Shown here: in pieces, positions 18,587-27,412 of the stretch
How positions within the stretch are numbered: position 1 is the first letter of the stretch
How the letters are laid out: each line of letters starts with the position of its first letter
Assembly: GCF_001467585.1 (NCBI RefSeq)
Contig: NZ_LNXY01000027.1
Span: 692,620-756,619 of the forward strand
Source of the DNA: Legionella drozanskii LLAP-1
GTDB taxonomy: Bacteria > Pseudomonadota > Gammaproteobacteria > Legionellales > Legionellaceae
DNA length: 64,000 nucleotides
Direction: 5' to 3'
Notes under the pieces: generated by a model
What the model was told of the DNA's origin: nothing
Seen by the model: only the letters and a program-made list of their open reading frames with translations
Databases searched by the model: none
Made by a program: the position numbers and the translations under genes

Positions 18587-19981
18587 ATGAAACCGTCGTT
18601 GCAACTGAATATCAATCAACATCTAACGCTTACCCCACAACTACAACAAGCCATTCGTCTGCTTCAATTATCCACACTAGATTTGCAACAGGAGATCCAA
18701 CAAGTCGTTGAATCTAATCCCATGCTCGAAATCACTCCTAATGAGGAGAAAGAAGAAAATCGGCAAGAAACCAAACAAAGTACTGATGAATTTGCCGATT
18801 TCCAATGGTCACAGCTTTACAACAATTCCAGCAAGAGAACTAATTTTGATGAGCTGGATTTTAACTATGAAAACCTCTATTCGACTACGACCAATTTACA
18901 AGATCATTTACGGTGGCAATTAGATTTGACGCCGATGAGTGATGTTGATCGAGTTATCGCCACCTCCATTATTGATGCGATTGATGATGACGGCTTTCTT
19001 ACTTTGTCATTATTCGAATTACATGCAAGTTTAGACAGTGAAACACATCCCTTAGATATGGAAGAAATAGAAGCGGTCCGTCATCGTTTGCAACATTTTG
19101 ATCCAGTTGGCTGCGCTTCTTATAATTTAGCTGAAACCTTGTTAATTCAACTAAAGCAACTCCCTATTGCTAATGCTGATGTGAATTTAGCAAAACGAAT
19201 TATTCACGATGATATTGCCTTGCTCGGTCAACACAACTATCGACAGCTAATGAAAAACCATCAATCCAATGAAATACATCTGGATAAGGCACTGCAAATT
19301 ATTCAACGCTTAAACCCCAAACCCGGCAACTTAATTCAACAAGAAGTTACCGAATACATTGTTCCTGACATTACCGTAAAAAAAATTAATGGTAGCTGGC
19401 AAGCCACCTTAAATCCGAATACCCTACCGCGGCTGAGTATTAATAATCACTATGCATCGCTTATTCAACGAGCAGACAATAGTGCTGATAATCAATTCTT
19501 GAAAAATAATTTACAAGAAGCTCGTTGGTTTTTGAAAAGTATTCAAAGCCGACAAGAAACTTTACTCAAAGTCGCTCGATGTATTGTAGAGTATCAACAA
19601 GACTTTTTAGAACATGGTGAAGAAGCAATGAAGCCGCTTATCTTAAATGACGTGGCCCTTGCTTTAGATATGCATGAGTCGACTATTTCTCGAGTCACCA
19701 CACAGAAATTTATGCATACCCCTCGAGGAGTCTTTGAGTTAAAATACTTTTTCTCAAGCCATGTGGCTACAGCGAGTGGCGGAGAATGTTCATCCACAGC
19801 GATTCGTGCAGTCATTAAGAAATTGATTGCGGCAGAAAATCGGAAAAAACCGTTGAGTGATAGTAAAATCGCCCAGTTAATTGGTGAGCAAGGTATTAAA
19901 GTCGCACGCCGGACTGTTGCCAAATACCGCGAAGCAATGGGTATCGCCCCGTCCAATGAACGTAAAACAATCCGTAGTTAG
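18587..19981 (+). CDS. rpoN: RNA polymerase sigma-54 factor
   Basis: Sigma-54 recognises -24/-12 promoters and needs an AAA+ activator. The Gln/Leu-rich region I is at residues 1-50 (TLTPQLQQAIRLLQLS), followed by an acidic region II. The core-binding domain and C-terminal DNA-binding domain come next, ending with the RpoN box ARRTVAKYRE (about 442-451). Length 464, normal to slightly short. An AGAGGATTTGC site precedes the ATG. It heads an hpf-ptsN gene order conserved in proteobacteria. Confidence 0.96.
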   Translation: MKPSLQLNINQHLTLTPQLQQAIRLLQLSTLDLQQEIQQVVESNPMLEITPNEEKEENRQETKQSTDEFADFQWSQLYNNSSKRTNFDELDFNYENLYSTTTNLQDHLRWQLDLTPMSDVDRVIATSIIDAIDDDGFLTLSLFELHASLDSETHPLDMEEIEAVRHRLQHFDPVGCASYNLAETLLIQLKQLPIANADVNLAKRIIHDDIALLGQHNYRQLMKNHQSNEIHLDKALQIIQRLNPKPGNLIQQEVTEYIVPDITVKKINGSWQATLNPNTLPRLSINNHYASLIQRADNSADNQFLKNNLQEARWFLKSIQSRQETLLKVARCIVEYQQDFLEHGEEAMKPLILNDVALALDMHESTISRVTTQKFMHTPRGVFELKYFFSSHVATASGGECSSTAIRAVIKKLIAAENRKKPLSDSKIAQLIGEQGIKVARRTVAKYREAMGIAPSNERKTIRS

Positions 19982-20007
19982 ATTACTTTTTTTTGAAGGA
20001 GAACGTT

Positions 20008-20304
20008 ATGCAGATCAACTTCACAGGTCATAATATCGAAGTCACCGCCGCTTTGAGATCTTATGCTCAGGATAAATTGAATAAACTAGAAAAACATTTC
20101 GATAAAATCACTTCCATTCATGTGATATTCGATGTAGAAAAACTAAGTCAGGTTGTCGAAGCCTCTGTCATGATTGCAAAAGGCGAATTGTATGCGCGCT
20201 CCGAATCCGAAGACATGTATGCATCAATCGATTCTTTAATTGACAAATTAGATAGACAGTTGATAAAGCATAAAGAAAAAATCCGCGATCATCATCGCGA
20301 TTAA
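20008..20304 (+). CDS. hpf: Ribosome hibernation promoting factor (HPF/YfiA family)
   Basis: This short HPF binds the 30S decoding region in slow growth and favours 100S dimers. The sequence opens MQINFTGHNIEVTAALRSY, with KLNKLEKHFDKI and a later ESEDMYASIDSLIDKLDRQ, all diagnostic. The ATG at 20008 gives 98 residues and sits 6 bases after GAAGGAG; a TTG upstream is inside that site. It follows rpoN directly. There is no C-terminal dimerisation domain, so it is the short form. Confidence 0.94.
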   Translation: MQINFTGHNIEVTAALRSYAQDKLNKLEKHFDKITSIHVIFDVEKLSQVVEASVMIAKGELYARSESEDMYASIDSLIDKLDRQLIKHKEKIRDHHRD

Positions 20305-20731
20305 CGCCATCTAATCTGAGTCAAGTAGTGGGTTGGGCCTTGGCCCTGAGGTATCGTCACTTTTTTTGAATAATATTTCGAGCCAAATCCAGTATTTTAC
20401 TGAACCATGCAGCCTGAGGAGGAGCGTCAGCGACGTCTCGAAGGCCTGTCCTGAGGTACTCGAAAGGGCCTGTCCTGAGGCAGCACCAAGGCTTCGAGAC
20501 AGCGCTACGCGCACCCGAGCATCCTGAGGCTCTCGAAGGACTCAGCCCGAACGGAGTGAGCTACTGATTGGAGCAACAGCTATTTTTGTTCAAACAAAAG
20601 TGACGATACCACAGGCCAAGGCCCAACCTTCCACGGAATTGGATATGAACTGTTAATGATTATTCTTCTCTGCTTGTCAGCAAAGTTTAAGACACGTTAA
20701 AATACTTTAGCTCTTATTATGGTCAGTAAAT
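20305..20731. other. 427-bp repeat-bearing region between hpf and ptsN
   Basis: No gene is supported. Almost all of it is a structured repeat element (20331-20628, listed separately); the last 100 bases lead into ptsN. Open frames on both strands exist only because the repeat is GC-rich and have no resemblance to proteins. Confidence 0.7.
20331..20628. repeat. 298-bp element with ~33-bp terminal inverted repeats (MITE-like)
   Basis: The left end (20331-20364, beginning GGTTGGGCCTTGGCC and running to GGTATCGTCACTTTT) is the near-perfect inverse of the right end (20596-20628). They differ by about two bases and one insertion. The interior is GC-rich and itself repetitive: GGCCTGTCCTGAGG occurs at 20443-20456 and again at 20467-20480. 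Fragments such as TCTCGAAGG and CTTCGAGAC lie in opposite orientations. No transposase gene is inside, and no clear target duplication is visible. It separates hpf from ptsN and could fold into a long RNA stem if transcribed. Confidence 0.75.
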
Positions 20732-21196
20732 ATGCATATTAGTCAACTAATCAATGTAAACACCGTTTATATTGACAGTATTTCACAAAGCAAAATGGCT
20801 GTACTTCTAAAGCTCAGCCAATTAGTCAGTCAAAATCATCCCCATCTTAATCCGCAAGAATTATTTGATGCTTATTGGAAACGAGAATGTTTAGGAAGTA
20901 CTGCGATAGGTCAAGGAGTTGCAATCCCACATATTCGCACAGCCGCATTAATCAAACCGCAAGGCTGCGTGATCCGATTATTAAATCCGGTTGATTTTGG
21001 GGCAGAAGATAAACAGCCCATCGATTTAATTATTGGTCTATTGGTTCCGCAGGAACAAGTTGATCAGCATCTAAAAATACTCGCTGCAATCATTAAGCAA
21101 TTCAGCATTTCTTCTTTTCGTGAGGCTTGTCGGCGGATAAATGAACAGGAAGAATTTTATAATTTATTAATTTCAGCAGAAGAGTTGCCTGCTTAA
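20732..21196 (+). CDS. ptsN: PTS IIA-like nitrogen regulatory protein PtsN (EIIA-Ntr)
   Basis: This is the terminal phosphoacceptor of the nitrogen PTS relay (PtsP to PtsO to PtsN), regulating metabolism and potassium handling, not transporting sugars. The phospho-histidine is in GVAIPHIR (H67), preceded by the conserved ECLGSTAIGQG. Length 154, as for EIIA-Ntr. It belongs to the rpoN cluster, but a repeat element splits it from hpf. Two opposite-strand genes separate it from ptsO. No rapZ is present in the window. Confidence 0.93.
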   Translation: MHISQLINVNTVYIDSISQSKMAVLLKLSQLVSQNHPHLNPQELFDAYWKRECLGSTAIGQGVAIPHIRTAALIKPQGCVIRLLNPVDFGAEDKQPIDLIIGLLVPQEQVDQHLKILAAIIKQFSISSFREACRRINEQEEFYNLLISAEELPA

Positions 21197-21226
21197 TGTA
21201 AGTTGAGTCAAGACCCAACTTACATT
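21195..21226. terminator. Bidirectional hairpin between ptsN and the FAD fusion gene
   Basis: AATGTAAGTTG (21195-21205) pairs perfectly with CAACTTACATT (21216-21226), with inner GTC/GAC pairing and an AA loop. It overlaps the ptsN stop codon and faces a convergent gene. Confidence 0.7.
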
Positions 21227-21254
21227 CAACAATGCAATAACGCCAGCCTATTTA

Positions 21255-24200
21255 CTAACAGGTAGCTGTTGAAACTGGGGTAGGTTCCTGAGTACGTTGG
21301 TCACTAGTTATACTGCGTTTACTAGCTGCTCCCCAATGTCCATCTCTTGATAGCTTCGCACTTGATTCACTATTCCTCCATTGACCCACTTCTACAGGAA
21401 CCTTTTCTCCCTCATGCTTGTCTTGGTGATCCTCATCCTTTTTCACAGTGACAGCTGTTTTCTTTGAGTTTGAAGCCGTTGATTCTTCTACAACGACGAC
21501 CTTAATCTGTTTTTCCTTCCTAAAATCACGCTTGGCATGAGGCCCATGCTCATAATCATCCTTATCATTTGCCGAGCTACTCAGTCCTTTATCTAATTGA
21601 AGTTCCAGTTTAGGCTTAACAAAACTCACCATCCGGTTACGACTTGGATCCCCTTCACGAATCATTGGGACATCAGGACCCTCTACCTCATAACCCAAGC
21701 CGTACTCTTCCAGCAATGCCTTCCAGTGAGACATAGGGCGGAAATTCCTTCTCTCTGTCATTTCTTCTTTCAAAGAAGCGCCTGTGACTGCATTAAACAC
21801 AGTGTGAGCCATATGAGCCATGCTCATTGAAGTTTCACCATACTCTACATCGTGATCAACCAGTAAGAAATGACCTCCTTCACGCAATACTCGCCTTACT
21901 TCAGTTAAAAAGGCTTCTAGTTCATCGTCAGGGAAATGATGCAGACCCACATAGCAAGTAATCACGTCTGCACTGTCTTCTGGTAAATCAGCAAGTGCGA
22001 GATGGGGTTTATTGTAATCTAACTTTCTATAGTCATCGTTAGGTCTGGGGTATCCAGTCTGAATATAGTCAGTCAAAGAAGGATCATTTTCATGAATCGC
22101 CACAATAGGCCCTGTGACTTGGTAATTCGCTTTAAATCCCCCAACAAAACGAGCAGGATAACCAATTTCTACTAACCCATTAATTTCAGTCATCTCTGAA
22201 GGCAATATGGCCTTAGCCTGGCGAGCCAGATCAGTTTTAATGGCCGAGAGTGAACTTAGGATATGGCGGAAATCACCTATTGCAGAAGGCATGATTTCTG
22301 GTAAACGATTGCATAATTCTTGGTAAATCTCAGCATGAGTATCGTTATAGGTCATAATGTCTTCGAGCAAGGCGAAAAATTTATCCGCATCGACACGCTG
22401 GAGGACATTTTTCAAGAAACCAGCAAATTCTTCTTTGTTCTCTTCAGACTCCATAATCACTTTAAAATGATTAACTTCTGTCTGAGGAGCGAGGTATTTT
22501 TGATAAAGTCCACTCGAGAAAACCCCTTCAGGATCAACTTCTTGCTTAAGCGCTTGCACTTTGGCTTGAGCATCTGGATAAGCGCGGTCAAAATCATCTG
22601 GAGAAGAGACTTGTTGATAAGGCAAATAATAGCTTCCACCTCGCTCTACTGCCATATGCTGGGCTTCTCGTAACCATTTTTTCGCCTTTATAATTTCACT
22701 GGGCTCAAGCGATTGGTTAAAACATAAAACCACTGCAAAGCGATCTCCTGCTCTTGCATAAGATAAGGGTGATTGGTGTGTTTCTTGATTATGTTTAACA
22801 AAACGTACAGAAGCATTAAGCAAAGGCACGCCGTTTGTCATCAACAATTGCCCTAATTCTGCTAAAAAGCCGTCGAGTTCATCCCCTGGTAAGAAGTACT
22901 CCTGCAACCACTCCGCCTCAGACACTGAAGGATTAAACATCGCATTAATGGGGGGTTGCATAATCTCATTGGTGGTCGTTGCCGGCGCATTATTGGCTAA
23001 AACGCGATCACGCTCGCTTTCCCAATAGTATTTGCGTACATAAGGAATTCGTCGGGCAAGATTAATCATCACCTGATTAAAGCGCGTGCCACGGTTGCCT
23101 TCCTGTTGCAGATTAGGAGTAACACAAATCTCGTCCTCTTCTTCTTTAATCCGCTCCTTTCGTTTGGAGCGAGGACGTAGTTCCTCTTCTTTTTCAACGC
23201 TATCGTCTTTTTGTTTTCCTTTTTCTAAACGAGCTTTGTGAGCTTCATCTTCAACTGGGCCATAGGGACTTGGGTCTTTCACATAATCAACTGCGACACC
23301 AGCGCCTAGTAAATTCTTTGGATCTAAGGACAAGCGATATAAGTGCATGTGCACGTTATCATTGTGCTGAACTTTCTGCTGAAAATGCTCAACATATTGA
23401 GCAGGCGCTACCTCTACTCCACGCTCATAAAGTTTCTCATTTTTAATCAACTTCAACTTCACTTGGGTAATAACACCATAAAGGCCGAATCCACTGGTAA
23501 GGTGATGGAATAACTCGTCCTCCGGCGTTAAGGTATGTTGCTTGCCCTGGGCATCCACAAAATCTATTTCCAAAATAGAATCAGCCAGTGTTCCAGTTAT
23601 ATTCCAACCATGAATATCCGTTCCTATAGAGCCGCCTACTGAAAACACATTAGAAGCCTGCATGAATTGTAATGCTAAACCTAACTTGTTAGCCTCATTT
23701 TGCAAATCAGCCCAACGTACGGCCGCACTAACCGTTGCTACGCCTTCTTCTGCATCGATAGAAATAGGACCACCTCTTAGCTGCAACTGACTCAGATCAA
23801 CCACTACAGCACCTTTACCTCCCTCCGGCAGAAACTGTTTACCTTGACTGAGACCCGCTCCTATAGGCATTACTTTTTTGCCAGCTTCAGCTGCTTCAGT
23901 AATGATGCTTTGCAACTCCCTAACCGTTGTTGGTCGCTCAAATTCTGCTTCCTCATCATGATGGTAGCCACCACCCGCAGTGACACCCTTCTGCGACGTT
24001 TTTTCTGGAGTAAAATAAAAAGCCACCAGCTTTGGACTAATTAAACCAATTAACGAGGCAAAAATGGCATAGAGGTTTTTACTAAAAATAGTGGTGTACT
24101 TTTTTTGCTGAGCGAGACGTTGATCTTGTAAATTATCAGCAACAAAAAATGTACTAAAGGAAAAACGAATGCCTAAAGCGCCGGAGACCAGTATATCAAC

Positions 24201-24377
24201 CAGCGTCAATGGCAGGAATAAAGTCAAAAATATTGCTCTCACTTTAAAAAACTGCCAGGCTTTACTGAAAAAACCTTTTGAATTCGCCAAATAGGCTCTA
24301 TCAATCATTCCTGCGGGCCATGAGTTTAAACGGCCGAGCTCGGGTAATGAATTAAACATTTCTTTCAATTTCGACAT
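21255..24377 (-). CDS. FAD-linked oxidase fused to a SAM methyltransferase domain
   Basis: This 1040-residue protein joins two enzyme types. Hydrophobic stretches at about 47-75 and 102-125 suggest a membrane anchor. A FAD-binding type 4 (PCMH) domain follows at about 150-320, with PIGAGLSQG near residue 172 and GGSIGTDIHGWN near 247; its oxidase half runs to about 660, resembling sugar-lactone oxidases. A methyltransferase-like domain lies at about 730-890, with ADVITCYVGLHHFPDDE near 813 and RRVLREGGHFLLVDHD. The last ~110 residues are Lys/Glu/Ser-rich and probably disordered. An AGGGAG ribosome-binding site precedes the ATG. It follows the unrecognised gene at 24390 after 12 bases. Domains are clear; substrate is not. 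Confidence 0.75.
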   Translation of the reverse strand: MSKLKEMFNSLPELGRLNSWPAGMIDRAYLANSKGFFSKAWQFFKVRAIFLTLFLPLTLVDILVSGALGIRFSFSTFFVADNLQDQRLAQQKKYTTIFSKNLYAIFASLIGLISPKLVAFYFTPEKTSQKGVTAGGGYHHDEEAEFERPTTVRELQSIITEAAEAGKKVMPIGAGLSQGKQFLPEGGKGAVVVDLSQLQLRGGPISIDAEEGVATVSAAVRWADLQNEANKLGLALQFMQASNVFSVGGSIGTDIHGWNITGTLADSILEIDFVDAQGKQHTLTPEDELFHHLTSGFGLYGVITQVKLKLIKNEKLYERGVEVAPAQYVEHFQQKVQHNDNVHMHLYRLSLDPKNLLGAGVAVDYVKDPSPYGPVEDEAHKARLEKGKQKDDSVEKEEELRPRSKRKERIKEEEDEICVTPNLQQEGNRGTRFNQVMINLARRIPYVRKYYWESERDRVLANNAPATTTNEIMQPPINAMFNPSVSEAEWLQEYFLPGDELDGFLAELGQLLMTNGVPLLNASVRFVKHNQETHQSPLSYARAGDRFAVVLCFNQSLEPSEIIKAKKWLREAQHMAVERGGSYYLPYQQVSSPDDFDRAYPDAQAKVQALKQEVDPEGVFSSGLYQKYLAPQTEVNHFKVIMESEENKEEFAGFLKNVLQRVDADKFFALLEDIMTYNDTHAEIYQELCNRLPEIMPSAIGDFRHILSSLSAIKTDLARQAKAILPSEMTEINGLVEIGYPARFVGGFKANYQVTGPIVAIHENDPSLTDYIQTGYPRPNDDYRKLDYNKPHLALADLPEDSADVITCYVGLHHFPDDELEAFLTEVRRVLREGGHFLLVDHDVEYGETSMSMAHMAHTVFNAVTGASLKEEMTERRNFRPMSHWKALLEEYGLGYEVEGPDVPMIREGDPSRNRMVSFVKPKLELQLDKGLSSSANDKDDYEHGPHAKRDFRKEKQIKVVVVEESTASNSKKTAVTVKKDEDHQDKHEGEKVPVEVGQWRNSESSAKLSRDGHWGAASKRSITSDQRTQEPTPVSTATC

Positions 24378-24389
24378 GAATCTACTCCC

Positions 24390-25592
24390 TTAAAAATTAT
24401 GAATGAATCTGACTTCAGCACCTTGCTCGTCAAATTCGTCTAAAGTTTCTTCTAATTTCATAACAGGAACATCGAATAAACACACTTGGCGTGTTTTGTC
24501 ATGAATCCTGTCACCATAGGTGTACAATGGTGTAGCGTCTGTAGCCCTAGCCCTAGTGTTGAGGGTTTCAATTTTATGTTCTAATTGCTCTTCAACCCCT
24601 GCATCCTCATCTGCAGACCCGGTGACCACGCATTTCACCTGTACCCGATCCTGTCCTGCAATTTTTTTCACATGAATCTCTTGATCGGCTAAAGCACGGA
24701 TAACGGGTTGAAAAAGAGCATAACGCGGTGTTCTTAAACGAGCATAAACATAAGTGGATGAACTTTCTTGTTCTTGAGAGTTATCCATTTTCTTCCTGGC
24801 ATATACCTCGTTATCGACAATTGAAACTTCTAGATCCTGGCCAATCTCATCGTCACTAAGATGGTCTTTTAACTGTCCATTAGCTTGTGCTAATAAATCC
24901 CTAAATTGTGCTTTAGCATCTTTCTTCCTATTTACACCCTCTGCACGATACTTGACGATGATATCGGTTACGGGTTCAACAATATTGGTGTCTTGATGAA
25001 ACCAATAACTTAAAGGTTTAGAAATCCAGCGTCTTGCCCAAAGCTCGATCGATAACGATTTCCAAGTGAACCAATCAACCCAAGTTTTGTTTTCGCAAGA
25101 GTTATAAGCTTCTGCTAAGGCCGCACGATTTTCTTTGTAATGATGATCATAAAACGGAATCGTTTGTAAATCTTGAGCATAGCTCTCAAAATAAGCAGCA
25201 ACTTTTTGTTGCATCTCCGAGTTATTATCTTTTTTCAAAAAAGGATAAAGTATAAGAGAAATCAATCCCTTAGGAATCATTTCCAGAGTAGTAAAAAGCG
25301 TAATGAAGATATCCATTACCATGTATTCGGAAGTTAATATGTTCCAAGCACTATCGTATTCTCTTGCTACTGAATAAGAGTTATAAAATACCCGCCATAA
25401 GTCAGCAACTTGACGAAAATAAGGAAATTGAAATATAGAATTATTTTCTCGTAAAAACGCAGCAAGCTCTTCGGCCATTTCAACGTTACGCCATTCGGGA
25501 CCAGTCATAAAACTCTGATATTGATAGCGCGGATAGCTTGCTTTTGCTATTGTTTTTAGCTTTTCGTCCAATCGTTTTACATACCTTCCCAT
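24390..25592 (-). CDS. Unrecognised protein, operon partner of the FAD/methyltransferase fusion
   Basis: I do not recognise this 400-residue protein. Residues 90-119 form one long hydrophobic stretch (MVMDIFITLFTTLEMIPKGL...), so it may touch or cross the membrane, like the N-terminus of its partner. The rest is soluble-looking and charged: Trp/Tyr-rich before and after the hydrophobic stretch, and a C-terminal part ending in DEFDEQGAEVRFIHNF. The ATG is preceded by AGGAGAAG. It ends 12 bases before the fusion gene, so the two should be made together and may form one membrane-bound complex. That is inference from context only. Confidence 0.6.
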   Translation of the reverse strand: MGRYVKRLDEKLKTIAKASYPRYQYQSFMTGPEWRNVEMAEELAAFLRENNSIFQFPYFRQVADLWRVFYNSYSVAREYDSAWNILTSEYMVMDIFITLFTTLEMIPKGLISLILYPFLKKDNNSEMQQKVAAYFESYAQDLQTIPFYDHHYKENRAALAEAYNSCENKTWVDWFTWKSLSIELWARRWISKPLSYWFHQDTNIVEPVTDIIVKYRAEGVNRKKDAKAQFRDLLAQANGQLKDHLSDDEIGQDLEVSIVDNEVYARKKMDNSQEQESSSTYVYARLRTPRYALFQPVIRALADQEIHVKKIAGQDRVQVKCVVTGSADEDAGVEEQLEHKIETLNTRARATDATPLYTYGDRIHDKTRQVCLFDVPVMKLEETLDEFDEQGAEVRFIHNF

Positions 25593-25882
25593 GTCTTCTC
25601 CTATGAATTAATCGCTGAAATTATCTTGAATAAAGCTTAAAATAGTATTAAGTGAGAGAATAAATATTAAAAAAATGCATTCAAGTGCGCAAAATGTTAT
25701 CACATTAATTAATTAATAACCAACACTATTTTTTTAGTCATCACTCTTTTAAAACTCTTCCTCGCTAAGAAGCAATTTGATAATTCTTTACTATAAAAAA
25801 ACACCTGCTTTTTTGTGCTAATAATGAACAACTAGGGCTTTAACCATTGTAGAAAATTACAGCACATGCTAAATTGCTCGCC

Positions 25883-26152
25883 ATGATAGAAACTAAAATT
25901 AAAATTATCAATAAATTGGGTTTGCACGCTCGAGCTTCTGCGAAATTCGTATCGACCACTGCACGATTTTCCAGTCATATTGAGATCACCAAGGATTCTC
26001 AAACTGTAAATGGCAAAAGTATCATGGGTGTCATGATGCTTGCTGCCAATAAAGGCAGCGAATTGACTTTGTCTATAGAAGGACCCGATGAGGTCGAAAT
26101 GGAAAAGGCTGTTGTTGCATTGATCAATGACTGCTTTGGCGAACCTGAATAA
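25883..26152 (+). CDS. ptsO: Nitrogen-PTS phosphocarrier NPr (HPr family)
   Basis: It passes phosphate from EI-Ntr to PtsN. The HPr active site is NKLGLHARAS with the phospho-histidine at H15, and NGKSIMGVMMLAANKGSEL follows, including the regulatory-serine region. The ATG at 25883 gives 89 residues, exactly HPr size; the longer frame starts at a TTG with no support. It normally closes the rpoN-hpf-ptsN-rapZ-ptsO cluster, but here it lies 4.7 kb from ptsN. It converges on pssA with an 18-base gap. Confidence 0.92.
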   Translation: MIETKIKIINKLGLHARASAKFVSTTARFSSHIEITKDSQTVNGKSIMGVMMLAANKGSELTLSIEGPDEVEMEKAVVALINDCFGEPE

Positions 26153-26169
26153 ACCCTCGTGCAACTTAA

Positions 26170-26922
26170 TTAAGGCTGCTTTTCCTTCGCAAGCTGTTTG
26201 CGTTGTTTACGCATACGGTGCAAAGCAACTAAGGTTTGCAATGGCCCCGATAAGGCGTAAATTAGCGCGCTCATAAATAAGACCAAGGAAGGATAAACCG
26301 CAATTGCGACAAACAAAATGATCATCAGCAAGAGATAGAGAAACGGGACTTTTCCCTTGAAATCAACTTCCTTAAAACTGTAATAACGTATATTACTCAC
26401 CATGAGCACCGCAGCAATCACAGCAATGATCGCTGTTATGATAGCAATGGCAAAATGTTCCAGTTGATTTTGATAACAAAACCAACAAAATGAAGACACA
26501 ATAGCTGCTGCCGGGGGGCAAGCAAGGCCCTGGAAATAGCGCTTGTCAGCGACTGCGAGCTGAGTATTAAAACGCGCTAAGCGCAAAGCCACCGCTGCAG
26601 TGAACATAAACGCAACCAGCCAGCCAATTTTACCTAGTTTGTGAAGATTCCAACTGTACATTAATAAAGCAGGCGCCACACCAAAAGTCACCATGTCAGA
26701 GAGGCTGTCGTATTCACCACCAAATGCTGTTTGAGTATTAGTTAAGCGCGCGATACGTCCATCCAAACCATCAGCAATCATGCCAATGAAAATGGCAACT
26801 GCCGCTACTTCGTATTGCGCTTTTAGTGAAGCAACAATAGAGTAAAACGCAGCAAATAAACTGGCTGTAGTAAATAGGTTTGGTAATAAGTAAATCCCAG
26901 AATGACTTTCTTTTTGACTCAC
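26170..26922 (-). CDS. pssA: CDP-diacylglycerol-serine O-phosphatidyltransferase
   Basis: This integral membrane enzyme makes phosphatidylserine, precursor of phosphatidylethanolamine. The CDP-alcohol phosphotransferase signature DGxxAR(x)8Gx3Dx3D is complete from DGLDGRIAR to GGEYDSLSD (about residues 46-71). About seven hydrophobic helices follow. Length 250, matching the multi-pass type II enzyme and not the PLD-like E. coli PssA. The C-terminus is Lys-rich. It is divergent from the DUF3579 gene. Confidence 0.92.
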   Translation of the reverse strand: MSQKESHSGIYLLPNLFTTASLFAAFYSIVASLKAQYEVAAVAIFIGMIADGLDGRIARLTNTQTAFGGEYDSLSDMVTFGVAPALLMYSWNLHKLGKIGWLVAFMFTAAVALRLARFNTQLAVADKRYFQGLACPPAAAIVSSFCWFCYQNQLEHFAIAIITAIIAVIAAVLMVSNIRYYSFKEVDFKGKVPFLYLLLMIILFVAIAVYPSLVLFMSALIYALSGPLQTLVALHRMRKQRKQLAKEKQP

Positions 26923-27009
26923 AGCTTATGCCCACCGTAAATTTAATCAGCTACATGCTAACATAATAGTCTACTTACTCGCCATTGTTTCGTTGTTTCA
27001 GCAAGATGG

Positions 27010-27018
27010 TGCTATAAT
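27010..27018 (+). promoter_or_regulatory. Extended -10 promoter of the DUF3579 gene
   Basis: TGCTATAAT is a perfect extended -10 (TGnTATAAT), 29 bases before the ATG. The -35 region is poor, as is usual for extended -10 promoters. Confidence 0.55.
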
Positions 27019-27047
27019 AGGCATACTGATTTTTAAATGCATCAATC

Positions 27048-27329
27048 ATGGCTGATTCTGAAGATAAAAAAATTATTATCGAAGGCATTACCCCTCAGGG
27101 TAAAGCTTTCCGTCCTAGCGACTGGGCAGAACGCATGAGTGGCTCTATGGCAAGCTTTAAAAATAGACGAATTCATTATTCCCCCCTTCTGCAACCGAGT
27201 GTAAATACCGAAGGTTATAAATGCGTTTTACTCGATCCTAAACTGAAAGAATCAAGCCCCCAAGTCTACAAAGCAATTATCGATTTCGCTAGGGCAAATA
27301 ATCTTAAAATTTGTGGAGAAGAAGAATAA
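27048..27329 (+). CDS. DUF3579 family protein
   Basis: This 93-residue soluble protein has the motif run IIIEGITPQGKAFRPSDWAERM, then YSPLLQP, GYKCVLLDPKL and a C-terminal ARANNLKICGEE. These match DUF3579, found in beta- and gammaproteobacteria with no established function. The family resemblance is strong at both ends and the length is right. It stands alone, divergent from pssA, with its own extended -10 promoter. Confidence 0.82.
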   Translation: MADSEDKKIIIEGITPQGKAFRPSDWAERMSGSMASFKNRRIHYSPLLQPSVNTEGYKCVLLDPKLKESSPQVYKAIIDFARANNLKICGEEE

Positions 27330-27412
27330 CCTAAGACCTATTTTCATTTCGCTTGTGCTGAAATGGCTTGATTTTTGAGGCCAATATGGTAGAAAGGGAG
27401 AGTAAACAAGTC

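Noticed and set aside
20311..20527. Open frames on both strands inside the hpf-ptsN repeat element
   Set aside because: They arise from GC-rich inverted repeats, have no ribosome-binding site and resemble no protein; the repeat structure explains them.
25593..25882. Possible missing rapZ remnant upstream of ptsO
   Set aside because: The 290 bases are AT-rich with stops in all frames and show no Walker A motif of RapZ.
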